Part shown: piece after piece, positions 17,838 to 27,042 of the stretch | How positions within the stretch are numbered: position 1 is the stretch's first letter | Layout of the letters: the number at the start of each line of letters is the position of its first letter | Assembly: GCA_036276035.1 (NCBI GenBank) | Contig: DASUCM010000072.1 | Coordinates: forward strand, 1-37,292 | Direction of reading: 5' to 3' | From: JACDAF01 sp036276035 | GTDB lineage: Bacteria; Chloroflexota; Limnocylindria; P2-11E | Length of the DNA: 37,292 nt | Position numbers and translations under genes: made by a program | Notes under the pieces: model-generated | The model's database searches: none | What the model saw: only the letters and a program-made list of their open reading frames with translations | What the model was told of the DNA's origin: nothing

Positions 17838-18784
17838 TTCAGATCACCTCCGTGCGCATTTGGCTCATTCGTTGACGCGAGGACGTGGCCGGACGCCCAG
17901 CCGCGATCGGCGCCGCGGACGTGGTGCGGACGCACGATGAGGACCGAGCTGTCGGCGTGGACCAGGACCGTGCGCGCGACGCTGCCGAGGAGGACCCGCT
18001 GGAGCCCGGTCCGGCCGTGGCTCCCGAGGACCACGAGGTCGGTCCGCCGTTCCGCGGCCTCCTTGAGGATCTCGTCCGCCGGATCGCCGATGCGGACGTC
18101 GTAGCTGACGGCACCGGACGGCCGGGCGAAGGCGCCGGCCCGCGTCGCCGCGATCCGCTCGTGCTCAGCGCGCGCTGCTTCGACGGCCTCGACGTGCGCC
18201 TCCCGCGCGAGCTCCCGCAGGTGCGGCGCGACGCCGCTGAGAAGCGGCGCGAGGACGTGCGCGACGCTCAGGATCCGCAGGTCGCGCTCGCCGAGCGAGG
18301 GAACGCGGACGAGGAACGCCGCGGCGGTCGCGGCGGTGCCCGATCCGTCTTCGGCGAGCAGGACGCTGTGCGCGCAGACGGTCCGCGCGACAAGGACCGC
18401 GCACGGCGCGTGGTCGACCACCTCCGCCGCCACAGATCCCAGGAGCGCCGCCCGCAGCGCGCCCTGTCCGCGGCTGCCGACGATCACGAGGTCCGCGTGC
18501 CACTCCCTCGCCTCGTCCACGATCCGTGTGGCGGGCCTGCCCTCGCGCACGCTCACCTCGACCTCGGATCCGCCGATGGAGCGGGACCTGCGCGTGGTCT
18601 GTACCGGCATCGGATCCAGATCCGCGATCAGGGCCGTCGCGACGAGCACCGGCACCGGCGCGACGACGGTGATGATCCGGAGCTCGGTCCCGGCCGGCCA
18701 GGCCACGCACTCGGCGAGCGAGATCGCGCGCTCCGCAGACGGAGATCCGTCGCTCGCGATGAGCACGCGCAGCGGATCCTTCAC
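17834..18784 (-). CDS. Tandem-domain universal stress protein
   Basis: About 316 residues with two Usp domains. Domain 1 begins PLRVLIASDGSPSAERAI and ends near IVGSRGQGALRAALLGSVAAEVV (split motif GSRGQG..R..LLGS). Domain 2 begins HSVLLAEDGSGTAATAA and ends VVLGSHGRTGLQRVLLGSVA, the canonical ATP-binding G-2x-G-9x-G(S/T) loop. Tandem Usp proteins are abundant in dormancy regulons of actinobacteria. Start: GTG 18784 (VKDPLRVL) is preferred over GTG 18793, because a -10-like TAGCGT (18797-18792) would place transcription start at or near 18784, so the mRNA would be leaderless. The upstream paired 14-bp boxes support control by DevR. Confidence 0.88.
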   Translation of the reverse strand: MKDPLRVLIASDGSPSAERAISLAECVAWPAGTELRIITVVAPVPVLVATALIADLDPMPVQTTRRSRSIGGSEVEVSVREGRPATRIVDEAREWHADLVIVGSRGQGALRAALLGSVAAEVVDHAPCAVLVARTVCAHSVLLAEDGSGTAATAAAFLVRVPSLGERDLRILSVAHVLAPLLSGVAPHLRELAREAHVEAVEAARAEHERIAATRAGAFARPSGAVSYDVRIGDPADEILKEAAERRTDLVVLGSHGRTGLQRVLLGSVARTVLVHADSSVLIVRPHHVRGADRGWASGHVLASTNEPNAHGGDLK

Positions 18785-18791
18785 GTCTCGC

Positions 18792-18855
18792 ACGCTAGGC
18801 CGCAGCCGCCGCTCGGTCGTGGGTCGAAGGTCCCGTTCGGGGGGCCGAAGGGCAT
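18792..18855 (-). promoter_or_regulatory. DevR-like box pair and -10 upstream of the tandem Usp gene
   Basis: Reading the minus strand: distal box ATGCCCTTCGGCCC (18855-18842), proximal box GGGACCTTCGACCC (18834-18821), centres 21 bp apart; then 23 bp; then TAGCGT (18797-18792); then 7 bp to GTG 18784. The proximal box differs at one position from the best box of the window (20804-20817). The boxes resemble mycobacterial DosR sites; regulator assignment is inferred. Confidence 0.6.
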
Positions 18856-18860
18856 ACGCC

Positions 18861-18888
18861 GGGGGCCGGACATCGCCGTCCGGCCCCC
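18861..18888 (-). terminator. Hairpin after the 18921-19847 Usp gene
   Basis: Perfect 11-bp stem: GGGGGCCGGAC (18861-18871), loop ATCGCC, GTCCGGCCCCC (18878-18888). It lies 33 bp downstream of the Usp stop and immediately upstream of the box pair for the next gene, so it would insulate the two units. No T-tract. Confidence 0.5.
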
Positions 18889-18920
18889 CAGCGTGGTGGA
18901 AGGAAGAGGTCCGCGTCGGG

Positions 18921-19847
18921 TCAGAGGCTGAGCGGGTGCGCGACCTGGCGGTGCTCCGCCGGCTGCGGGCTGGCGGGTGCCGGCTTCGCGACGAGGACGG
19001 CGCAGTGCGCCTCGCTGAGGACGCGCTCGGCGACGCTGCCCTGGAGGAACCCGCGTCCAAGCGTCTGGCCGCGGGAGCCGAGGACGATGAGGTCCGCACC
19101 CATGGCCTCCGCGCGCGCGAGGACCTGTTCCGCGACGTGACCGCGCTCCGCCACGATCGCGGCGATCCTGCCGTGTGAGCCGAGGGTCTTCGCCGCGCGC
19201 TCGAGAACCACGCTCGCCGCCGTCTTCTGCGCCCGTTCGATGGCCTCGTTGATCCCGTCGATGAGCGTGCGGTGCACGATCGGCTCGGGTGTCACGTGCA
19301 TGCACGTGATCTCCGCGTCCAGCGGGAGCGGGAGTCCCGCGAGCAGCGCGATGGCTGCGTCCGAGTCCGCGGAACCGTCGACCGCGGCGAGGATCCGCCG
19401 CGGTGCCTCGCGACGGCCGCGCACGACGAGGACCGGGACCGGCGAGTGCCGCGCGAGGGCGCGCGCGGTGCTGCCGAGCACCGTGCTCATCACGTTGCCG
19501 AGCCCTCGTGACCCGATGAGGACGAGGTCGACAGGGTGCCGTCTCAGGTACGACATGATCGTCATCGGCGGGGTGCCCTCGTCCGCGGTCACCGCATTGG
19601 CGGCGAACCCGATCGCGCTGAGCCGGCGAGCCGCGGCGCGAGCGACCTCCTGCGCCCGCTGCTCCTCCGCCTCGATGAGCTCGGCGATGAGGACGCCTGA
19701 AGAGCCGTCGAAGGTCAGCCCGAGCGACTGGTGCACGGGGACGCTCAAGACGATGACGTGGTCCCGCTTCCCCAGCGGAAGGTCGCAGAGGACGTCGAGC
19801 GCGTGCGCCGAGCCCTCGGAGCCGTCGGTCGCGAACAGGATCTCCAT
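18921..19847 (-). CDS. Tandem-domain universal stress protein
   Basis: A 308-residue protein with two Usp domains: MEILFATDGSEGSAHALD ... LVLIGSRGLGNVMSTVLGSTA, and RRILAAVDGSADSDAAIA ... LIVLGSRGQTLGRGFLQGSVAE (motifs quoted in part). Both carry the G-x2-G-x9-G(S/T) nucleotide loop, so ATP binding is likely. ATG at 19847 has GGAAGGAAGAG before it. It follows dodecin with 13 bp between, in one transcription unit. No box pair with the standard geometry was found upstream of dodecin. Confidence 0.9.
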   Translation of the reverse strand: MEILFATDGSEGSAHALDVLCDLPLGKRDHVIVLSVPVHQSLGLTFDGSSGVLIAELIEAEEQRAQEVARAAARRLSAIGFAANAVTADEGTPPMTIMSYLRRHPVDLVLIGSRGLGNVMSTVLGSTARALARHSPVPVLVVRGRREAPRRILAAVDGSADSDAAIALLAGLPLPLDAEITCMHVTPEPIVHRTLIDGINEAIERAQKTAASVVLERAAKTLGSHGRIAAIVAERGHVAEQVLARAEAMGADLIVLGSRGQTLGRGFLQGSVAERVLSEAHCAVLVAKPAPASPQPAEHRQVAHPLSL

Positions 19848-19860
19848 CGTCTCTTCCTTC

Positions 19861-20133
19861 CTAGTCGTCGTCGTCTTCGTCGTCGAGCGCGAAGGCGACC
19901 TTCAGGTCGACCCGGTACTCACTGACCTCACCATCCGTCACGGCGGCGGTCATGTGCTTCACGTCGACGCCCGTGATGTGCCGGAGGCTGCCGGCGGCGC
20001 GTTTCACCGCCATGCGGATCGCGTCGTCGAAGCTGGCGGGCGATGTGCCGACGAGCTCGACGACCTTGATCACCCCGATCGTTCGCGTCTTCGCGGGTGC
20101 GTCGTGCTTCGGTCGCAGCAGCGTGCTGAGCAT
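19861..20133 (-). CDS. Dodecin family flavin-binding protein
   Basis: About 90 residues. After a short N-terminal extension (MLSTLLRPKHDAPAKTR) comes the dodecin core: GVIKVVELVGTSPASFDDAI, AVKRAAGSLRHITGVDV and EYRVDLKVAFALD, ending in an acidic DDEDDDD tail. Dodecins form dodecameric spheres that store flavins or coenzyme A and limit flavin photochemistry. ATG 20133 follows AGAGAGGTGA by 6 nt; the in-frame ATG at 20175 has no such site. First gene of a dodecin-Usp pair. The extension and the acidic tail are longer than in typical 70-residue dodecins. Confidence 0.87.
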   Translation of the reverse strand: MLSTLLRPKHDAPAKTRTIGVIKVVELVGTSPASFDDAIRMAVKRAAGSLRHITGVDVKHMTAAVTDGEVSEYRVDLKVAFALDDEDDDD

Positions 20134-20275
20134 GTCGTTCACCTCTCTGTGCTCTGATACGTGCCCGAACTTCATGACCGCACCGTGCGCCTTCCTTCCC
20201 CGTCGCGAAAGACGCGCATGGTCTTTTCCGTCTGGCGAGCGTCCCGTTCTTGCGTCAGGTGCCGCCCCGCGGGGG

Positions 20276-20683
20276 TTACGCCTCCACCGGGTCGTTCGCC
20301 TCGGCCGCGACCGTCACGTCGAGGGCGCCGCGGATCGACCGCATGACCGCACAGTGCTCCATCGCGCGGAGCGCGCCGATCCGCACCCCGTCGGGAAGTG
20401 CCGCCTCCGTGCGCAGCGTGAGCGCAACGAGGGTGACCGCGCCACCGGCGTCCTGCTCGTACCGGCACTCCACGCGATGTCCCGCGACGGCGTGGCGCGC
20501 GAGGAACCGGCCGGCGTAGAACGCGGCGCAGGCCGCGAGCGAGGTCACGAACGCCTCGACCGGAGTGGGTCCGGCGTCACCGGAGGTCGGCTGGTCGAGG
20601 ACGATCCAGTGACCGCGCACGTGCGTGTCGTAGCGGTCCCCACCGATGTGACGGACCGACAGCGTTCCCGTCAGCTCACCCAT
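20276..20683 (-). CDS. OsmC-like peroxiredoxin/Ohr superfamily protein
   Basis: About 135 residues with the OsmC layout: LSVRHIGGDRYDTHVRGHWIVLDQP strands (in part), AGPTPVEAFVTSLAACAAFYAGRFL with the first conserved Cys, and a second segment VRIGALRAMEHCAVMRSI with the second Cys. Two such cysteines reduce organic hydroperoxides in OsmC/Ohr proteins. The start is uncertain: ATG 20683 fits homologues, GTG 20710 would add nine residues; neither has a good Shine-Dalgarno site. A box-like palindrome sits at 20744-20757. The 142 bp between this stop and the dodecin start hold the dodecin promoter region; I see no clear motif there except a weak GGGACGCTCGCCAG (minus strand, 20245-20232). Confidence 0.82.
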   Translation of the reverse strand: MGELTGTLSVRHIGGDRYDTHVRGHWIVLDQPTSGDAGPTPVEAFVTSLAACAAFYAGRFLARHAVAGHRVECRYEQDAGGAVTLVALTLRTEAALPDGVRIGALRAMEHCAVMRSIRGALDVTVAAEANDPVEA

Positions 20684-20743
20684 GTCGATCGCGATCGTCG
20701 CGTCGTTCACCCGGCAGCGACAGTGCTGGTCCGCCCCGATCGA

Positions 20744-20757
20744 GGGCCGGTCGGCCC
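20744..20757 (-). promoter_or_regulatory. DevR-like box upstream of the OsmC-like gene
   Basis: GGGCCGGTCGGCCC on the plus strand, 11 of 14 positions as in GGGACCTTCGGCCC. It lies 34-61 bp upstream of the candidate starts. The 23-bp spacing to a NANNNT hexamer found elsewhere is not met here; a GACGAT hexamer occurs at 20699-20694. Weaker case than the other promoters. Confidence 0.4.
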
Positions 20758-20781
20758 TGACCGTGGCCGGCGGCCTCAGAC

Positions 20782-20846
20782 GAGCGGTCCGTCCCTGCAG
20801 ATGGGGACCTTCGGCCCTTCGCGCGCGGCGCCGGTCACCTGACGAT
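20782..20846 (+). promoter_or_regulatory. DevR-like box pair and -10 of citrate synthase
   Basis: Distal box GAGCGGTCCGTCCC (20782-20795, mainly a right half-site), proximal box GGGACCTTCGGCCC (20804-20817, the best copy in the window), centres 22 bp apart; 23 bp; GACGAT (20841-20846); 7 bp; ATG 20854. The 65 bp contain no Shine-Dalgarno sequence, so a leaderless mRNA is predicted. Confidence 0.62.
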
Positions 20847-20853
20847 GTCCGGC

Positions 20854-22182
<1,329 letters not shown>

Positions 22183-22225
22183 CCCCCCGGCGATCTGATC
22201 CCCGGGCTCGCGTCCATCACCGCGT

Positions 22226-24181
22226 CTACGCGGGCACGAGCTCCAGGCCGAGCTCCTGCTTCGCGTGCGCGAGCGCGCCGCCCGCGAGCACGATCGCGCG
22301 TTCACGCACGTTCAGGTCGCAGTCGACCTCGAACCGGCGCGACCGCTCGTCGTCGACCGTCAGGCGGATGTCCCCCGCGCGCAACGCGGCCGCAGCGCCC
22401 GGGAGCCGCAGCTGGTCGCCGGCCACGACGGCGTCGCGGTCCTCCGCGCTCGCGAAGGTCAGCGGCAGGATGCCGAAGTTGATCAGGTTCGAGCGGTGGA
22501 TGCGCGCGAACGACCGTGCGATGACGGCCCTGACCCCGAGGATCCGCGGCGCGAGCGCCGCATGCTCGCGGGAGCTTCCCTGACCGTAGTTCTGCCCCGC
22601 AACGATGATCCCCGGCCCGGCGGAAGCCCGCTCCGCGAAGGTCGGATCGAGGCGCGAGAACGTGAACCGCGAGAGCGCCGGCAGGTTCGAGCGCAGCGGC
22701 AGGATCTTCGCGCCGGCCGGGAGGATGTCATCGGTCGTGATGTCGTCCCCCAGCGCGAGCAGCACCCGTCCCTCGAGGTCCTCGGGAAGCGGCGTGAGCT
22801 CCGGAAGGGCCGCGATGTTCGGCCCGCGCACGACGACCCGGCCGGAGCGTCCGTCCGGAGCGAGGATCCCGCTGTCGTCGACGACGTACCGCGCCGGGAT
22901 CGCCGGCAGGTCCGGGAACGGCATCCCGAGGTCGCGCGGATCCGTGATCACGCCCGTGAGCGCCGCCGCGATGCAGGTCTCGACGCTCGCGAGGTGGACG
23001 AGGGCGTCCGGCGTGCCCGAACGGCCGGCGAAGTTGCGGTTGAACGACCGCAGCGAGACGGATCCGGTCGCAGGCGCCTGCCCCATGCCGATGCACGGTC
23101 CGCATGCCGACTCCAGGATCCGCGCTCCGGCCTCGATGAAGTTCTCGATCGCCCCTGCGAGCTCGGCCATGAGGAACGCCTGCCGGGAACCCGGCGAGAT
23201 GACGAGCGAGACGTCCGGGTGGACGCGCCGTCCGTCGAGCATCTTCGCGGCGATCATCAGGTCGCGATAGCTCGAGTTCGTGCAGGAGCCGACGGCGACC
23301 TGCTGGACAGGCGTCCCGGCCGCCGACCGCACCGTCACGACGTTGTCGGGGGCGTGCGGGAGCGCGATGAGCGGCTCGAGCGTGCCGAGCGCGATCTCGA
23401 GCTCATCGTCGTAGGCGGCATCGACATCCGCGGCCATCGCCTTCCACCCGTCGGCGCGGCCTTGCGCCTCGAGGAAGCGCCGGGTCTGCTCGTCGCTCGG
23501 GAAGACGCTCGAGGTCGCGCCGAGCTCGGCGCCCATGTTCGCGATGGTCGCGCGCTCGGGCACCGACAGCGTCGCGACACCCTCGCCTCGATACTCGATG
23601 ACCCGGCCGACGCCCCCTCGCGTCCCGAGACGACGGAGGACCTCGAGGATGATGTCCTTCGCGGTGACCCACGGCGCGAGCCGGCCGAGGAGCGTCACGC
23701 CGAGCACCCGTGGCATCGCGAGACGGAACGGCTGGCCCGCCATCGCGAGCGCGACGTCGAGCCCGCCCGCTCCGATCGCGAGCATCCCGAGACCGCCGCC
23801 GGTCGGCGTGTGCGAGTCCGAGCCGAGCAGTGTCTTTCCCGGCAAGCCGAAACGCTCCAGGTGGATCTGATGGCAGATGCCGTTCCCGGGGCGCGAGAAC
23901 CGGATGCCGCGCGAGGCCGAGAACGTGCGGAGGAAGCGGTGGTCATCCGCGTTCTCCGAGCCGGTCTGCAGCATGTTGTGATCGACGTACGAGACGGCGA
24001 CCTCGCAGCGGGCGCGCTCGATGCCGAGCGCCTCGAACTGGAGCGCGGCGAGCGTTCCGGTCGCATCCTGGGTCAGCGCCTGGTCGATCCGGATCGCGAT
24101 CTCCGACCCGACGGCGATCCGGCCGTCGACGAGATGCGTCTCGATGATCTGCCGCGTGAGCGAGCGTCCCACCTGTCCCAT
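22226..24181 (-). CDS. acn: Aconitate hydratase (putative Aquifex-type)
   Basis: A 651-residue aconitase that isomerises citrate to isocitrate through a [4Fe-4S] cluster. Cluster cysteines are visible in VAVGSCTNSSYRDL and SACGPCIGMGQAP. Other hallmarks: VSYVDHNMLQTG, LLGSDSHTPTGGGLGMLAIG, and the swivel-domain NYGQGSSREHAALAPRILG. The length (~650 rather than ~890) fits the short, Aquifex-type aconitate hydratase group. ATG 24181 has no Shine-Dalgarno site (CCATCCCTCC precedes it), matching the predicted leaderless start 6 bp after GACCAT. Divergent from devS. With citrate synthase it gives the first two TCA steps. Confidence 0.93.
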   Translation of the reverse strand: MGQVGRSLTRQIIETHLVDGRIAVGSEIAIRIDQALTQDATGTLAALQFEALGIERARCEVAVSYVDHNMLQTGSENADDHRFLRTFSASRGIRFSRPGNGICHQIHLERFGLPGKTLLGSDSHTPTGGGLGMLAIGAGGLDVALAMAGQPFRLAMPRVLGVTLLGRLAPWVTAKDIILEVLRRLGTRGGVGRVIEYRGEGVATLSVPERATIANMGAELGATSSVFPSDEQTRRFLEAQGRADGWKAMAADVDAAYDDELEIALGTLEPLIALPHAPDNVVTVRSAAGTPVQQVAVGSCTNSSYRDLMIAAKMLDGRRVHPDVSLVISPGSRQAFLMAELAGAIENFIEAGARILESACGPCIGMGQAPATGSVSLRSFNRNFAGRSGTPDALVHLASVETCIAAALTGVITDPRDLGMPFPDLPAIPARYVVDDSGILAPDGRSGRVVVRGPNIAALPELTPLPEDLEGRVLLALGDDITTDDILPAGAKILPLRSNLPALSRFTFSRLDPTFAERASAGPGIIVAGQNYGQGSSREHAALAPRILGVRAVIARSFARIHRSNLINFGILPLTFASAEDRDAVVAGDQLRLPGAAAALRAGDIRLTVDDERSRRFEVDCDLNVRERAIVLAGGALAHAKQELGLELVPA

Positions 24182-24187
24182 GGAGGG

Positions 24188-24252
24188 ATGGTCGACGCGG
24201 GCGGGGCGGCCCGACAGGGCCGAACGGACGTCGCACCGGGGTCATCCAGCCC
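24188..24252 (-). promoter_or_regulatory. DevR-like box pair and -10 of aconitase
   Basis: Minus strand: distal box GGGCTGGATGACCC (24252-24239), proximal box CGTCCGTTCGGCCC (24230-24217), centres 22 bp apart; 23 bp; GACCAT (24193-24188); 6 bp; ATG 24181. The region also separates aconitase from the divergent devS gene. Confidence 0.55.
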
Positions 24253-24265
24253 CGCTGTGGCCTCC

Positions 24266-24271
24266 TAGGAT
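24266..24271 (+). promoter_or_regulatory. -10-like hexamer of the devSR operon
   Basis: TAGGAT followed by 7 bp and ATG 24279, the same spacing as in the leaderless-looking island genes. No box is found at the standard 23-bp distance (24229-24242 does not match). AGGA inside the hexamer could instead act as a Shine-Dalgarno site. Confidence 0.35.
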
Positions 24272-24278
24272 GCAGCCC

Positions 24279-25685
24279 ATGGAACGCCCGTCGGCGCCTG
24301 GAGGCTACCCGCTCGCTCTGCGTGTGGCCGCCGTCGTGATCCCGGCGGCGCTCCTGAGCGCGCTGATCCTCTTCCGCTACTTCGTGCTCGACCAGGTCGT
24401 CGACCGGTCAGAGGCCACGATCATCACCATGGTCATCGGTGTCGCCGGCGTCGTCGCCTTCTCCGTCGCGATCTTCACGCGGCTCTCGCAGCTGCACGAG
24501 CGCGACCAGGAACAGAACGCGCGGCTGCGTGCGCTCGCGCACGACCTCGAGGAGCGACGCGGGGCCATGGAGGCGCTGAACGAGGCCGGCATGGCGCTCA
24601 GCGTCGAGCTCGACAGCGCCGCGGTGCTGCAGAAGATCGTCGATCTCGCAAAAGGGGTCGCGAACGCGAAGTACGCGGCGCTCGGGATCTTCGGTGCCGA
24701 TCGGCGCGTCAGGCAGTTCATCACCGCGGGTATCACGGCCGAGGAGCGCGCCCGCATCGGCCCGTTGCCGCAGGGCCGCGGTGTCCTCGGCGTCCTGCCG
24801 CGCGACGGACGGCCACTGCGCCTTCGTGACCTGAAGGACCACCCGGAGTCCGTCAGCTTTCCCCCGCATCACCCGCCGATGCGCAGCTTCCTCGGTGTGC
24901 CGATCATGTGGCGTGGCCGCTCGGTGGGGAACCTCTACCTCACCGAGAAGCAGGGCGCCGACGAGTTCACGCCGGAGGATGAGAAGGCGCTGCTCACCTT
25001 CGCCGCCCAGGCCGCGATCGCGATCGAGAACGCGCGGCTCTACGAGCAGCTCGAGCGCGTCGCCGTGCTCGAAGAGCGGCAGCGCATCGGCATGGACCTC
25101 CACGACGGCGCGATCCAGTCGCTCTACGGGATCGGACTGATCCTCGAAGATGCCGCCGAACGCGTTACGTCCGAGCCGGAGGCGACGCGAGCGACCGTCG
25201 GCCGCGCGGTCGACCGGCTGAACGCGACGATCGCCGACCTTCGTTCGTACGTCCTCGGCCTCGCACCCGTCCGCTCGAGCAGCCGGCCGCTCGCGGAGTC
25301 CCTCCCGGAGCTCGCCGCGCAGCTGGCCGCGAACGCGCTGCTCGAGGTGGAGGTCGACGTCGCGCCGCACGTCGACGACGGGCTGGATCCCGACCTCCGG
25401 GAGGCCGCGTTCTTCGTCGCTGCCGATGCGCTCGCGAACATCGCTCGTCACGCGCGCGCCCATCGGGCGTCCTTGCGGGCGGCGCGCGAGCCTGACCGCC
25501 TGGTGCTCGAGGTAGAGGATGATGGAGTGGGATTCGACCCGAACGTCCGTGCCGAAGGCCTCGGCCTGCGCAACATGCGCCAGCGGGCCTTCTCCGCCGG
25601 CGGATGGCTCGTCGTCGACAGTGCACCCGGCGAGGGCTCGCGCGTGCGGGTCGAGCTGCCGGTGCGGAAGGAGGTCCGAGCGTGA
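24279..25685 (+). CDS. devS: DevS/DosS-like membrane histidine kinase with a heme-competent GAF domain
   Basis: A 468-residue NarL-family kinase. Two membrane helices lie at about 15-37 and 47-68, then a coiled segment (LHERDQEQNARLRALAHDLEE), one GAF domain (about 105-255), the HisKA_3 dimerisation helix with phospho-acceptor His275 (RIGMDLHDGAIQSLYGIG), and an HATPase domain (ADALANIARHARAH, VEDDGVGFDP, GLGLRNMRQRA). The GAF segment RIGPLPQGRGVLGVLPRDGRP ... SFPPHHPPMRSFLGVP closely follows M. tuberculosis DosS, and His198 aligns with DosS His149, the heme ligand. So O2/NO/CO or redox sensing is likely. Unlike DosS it has one GAF and is membrane-anchored. ATG 24279 follows AGGA by 8 nt; ATG 24270 is possible. 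The stop overlaps devR (GTGA). Confidence 0.88.
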   Translation: MERPSAPGGYPLALRVAAVVIPAALLSALILFRYFVLDQVVDRSEATIITMVIGVAGVVAFSVAIFTRLSQLHERDQEQNARLRALAHDLEERRGAMEALNEAGMALSVELDSAAVLQKIVDLAKGVANAKYAALGIFGADRRVRQFITAGITAEERARIGPLPQGRGVLGVLPRDGRPLRLRDLKDHPESVSFPPHHPPMRSFLGVPIMWRGRSVGNLYLTEKQGADEFTPEDEKALLTFAAQAAIAIENARLYEQLERVAVLEERQRIGMDLHDGAIQSLYGIGLILEDAAERVTSEPEATRATVGRAVDRLNATIADLRSYVLGLAPVRSSSRPLAESLPELAAQLAANALLEVEVDVAPHVDDGLDPDLREAAFFVAADALANIARHARAHRASLRAAREPDRLVLEVEDDGVGFDPNVRAEGLGLRNMRQRAFSAGGWLVVDSAPGEGSRVRVELPVRKEVRA

Positions 25686-26335
25686 GCGAGGCGAGCGCGA
25701 TCAGGGTGATGCTCTGCGACGATCACGAGATCGTGCGCGAGGGGCTCCGCACGCTCATCAGCCGCACCGCGGGGATGACCGTCGTCGGCGAGGCGGCGAC
25801 GATGCATGAGGCGATCGAGACCGCGGCCAAGGCGAAGCCCGATGTCGTGATCATGGACGTCCGGCTGCCCGACGGAAGCGGCGTCGAAGCCTGCCGGGAG
25901 ATCCGTGAGGCGCGGCCGGAGACGGGGGTCATCATGCTCACGTCGTACGCCGACGACGAGGCGGTCTTCGCCTCGATCGTCGCAGGTGCCGCCGGCTATC
26001 TGCTCAAGCAGACGCGTGGCCAGGCCGTCGTCGACGCGATCCAGGCCGTGGCGAAAGGCCGCTCGCTGCTCGATCCTGACGTCACGGGCAAGGTCCTCGA
26101 CCGCGTTCGGCGCGGCCGCGATGACGAGGATCCGGGGATCGCATCGCTCACCGACCAGGAGCGCAAGGTCCTGGAGCAGCTCGCCGAAGGAAAGACGAAC
26201 CGTGAGATCGGCGGCGTGCTCTTCCTCTCGGAGAAGACCGTGAAGAACTACGTCAGCCGGATCCTCGACAAGCTCGGGCTCGCACGCCGCGCCGAGGCAG
26301 CGGCGTACGTCGCGAAGCACCGCCCGAGGTACTAG
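25682..26335 (+). CDS. devR: DevR/DosR-like response regulator
   Basis: A 217-residue NarL/FixJ-type regulator, the same length as M. tuberculosis DosR. Receiver: DDHEIVREGL, phospho-acceptor Asp59 in VIMDVRLPDGSGVEACR, LTSYADDEAVFASIVAGAAGYLLK. Output: GRSLLD, then LTDQERKVLEQLAEGKTNREI and the recognition helix SEKTVKNYVSRIL, which equals the DosR helix (EKTVKNYVSRLL) apart from conservative changes and keeps the DNA-contacting Lys, Lys and Asn. From memory of that protein I judge it a true orthologue-like match. Co-translated with devS (GTGA overlap). It is the natural candidate to bind the 14-bp boxes in this island. Confidence 0.92.
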   Translation: MSEASAIRVMLCDDHEIVREGLRTLISRTAGMTVVGEAATMHEAIETAAKAKPDVVIMDVRLPDGSGVEACREIREARPETGVIMLTSYADDEAVFASIVAGAAGYLLKQTRGQAVVDAIQAVAKGRSLLDPDVTGKVLDRVRRGRDDEDPGIASLTDQERKVLEQLAEGKTNREIGGVLFLSEKTVKNYVSRILDKLGLARRAEAAAYVAKHRPRY

Positions 26336-26341
26336 CCCGGG

Positions 26342-26767
26342 TCAGCTCTTCTCGTAGCGGCCGGTCCGCTCGTCGAGGCGGATCCGGAAGGCGATCGACG
26401 TGCCGGCGCCGCCGGGGCCGGACGGTCCGGCCGTCTCGCTGCCGGTGACCGGCGCCAGGCGGGACGCCAGCAGGTTCATCGCGGCCGTCGCGACGTCGCC
26501 CGCGAGCTCCTCGTAGCGGCCCCACGCGATGACGCTCTGCCAGTTGCCGAGGTCCCTGATGTGGTCGACCTCGAAGCACACCTGCTTCGCCGCCCGGAGC
26601 ATGCGGACCTTCAGTCCCTCCAGCGAGTGCACGTAGACGGCGTCCCCGTCGTACACGTAGCTCACCGGCACGACGTACGTTCGGCCGTCGGCGTGGACAC
26701 CGATGCGGCCGACGACCTCGGCGTGCAGCACGCGCTCGATCTGATCGCGGTCGAGCGTCCCGAGCAT
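26342..26767 (-). CDS. Pyridoxamine 5'-phosphate oxidase-fold flavoprotein
   Basis: A 141-residue split-barrel protein: MLGTLDRDQIERVLHAEVVGRIGV, YVVPVSYVYDGDAVYVHS, KVRMLRAAKQVCFEVDHI and WQSVIAWGRYEEL. This is the small FMN-binding PPOX/NimA-like type, with members reducing nitro compounds or binding F420/FMN/heme; several such proteins belong to mycobacterial dormancy regulons. ATG 26767 shares its A with the stop of DUF5661 (TGATG), so translation is coupled. Its stop lies 6 bp from the devR stop (convergent). Confidence 0.85.
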   Translation of the reverse strand: MLGTLDRDQIERVLHAEVVGRIGVHADGRTYVVPVSYVYDGDAVYVHSLEGLKVRMLRAAKQVCFEVDHIRDLGNWQSVIAWGRYEELAGDVATAAMNLLASRLAPVTGSETAGPSGPGGAGTSIAFRIRLDERTGRYEKS

Positions 26768-27021
26768 CAACCCTTCTCCATCTCGGCCAGCCGCGTGTAG
26801 TAGTCGGGTAGCTCGCGCAGATGCGCGAGCGCGATCTTCCCGGTCGTCGCAGGGTCGTCGTCCGTGACGTTCGTCGCCGGGTCCCGCCGGCCGTGCTCGA
26901 GCTCCACGTCGAGACCCATGCGGAACTGCTCCACATCGAATGACTCGCGCGCGAGATCGAGACCGATCGCGCTGGCGGTCCGCAGTGCCTCCGTCGTGGT
27001 GAACCGTCGTCGGGTGTCCAT
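26767..27021 (-). CDS. DUF5661 family protein
   Basis: 84 residues with the DUF5661 pattern: FTTTEALRTASAIGLDL, FDVEQFRMGLDVELEHGRRDPATNVTDDDP (in part) and GKIALAHLRELPDYYTRLAEME. The conserved ELEHG and AHL.E.PDYY are typical; function is unknown, small and cytoplasmic by appearance. AGGAGG lies 7 nt before ATG 27021, which decides this start over GTG 27027. Upstream box pair suggests DevR control; the downstream partner is the PPOX-fold gene. Confidence 0.85.
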   Translation of the reverse strand: MDTRRRFTTTEALRTASAIGLDLARESFDVEQFRMGLDVELEHGRRDPATNVTDDDPATTGKIALAHLRELPDYYTRLAEMEKG

Positions 27022-27042
27022 GTGCACGCCTCCTGTGGCACC

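Noticed and set aside
17834..19099. Extended N terminus of the tandem Usp gene to 19099
   Set aside because: The extra ~100 residues are Ser/Arg/Pro low-complexity, run through a hairpin and the box pair, and antisense-read the end of the neighbouring Usp gene.
20134..20275. Search for a DevR-like box pair upstream of dodecin
   Set aside because: Only a poor match (minus strand GGGACGCTCGCCAG) without a partner box or hexamer at the standard spacing.
22265..24268. 667-codon open frame on the plus strand opposite aconitase
   Set aside because: Antisense shadow with low-complexity Arg/Asp composition; aconitase on the other strand has all family motifs.
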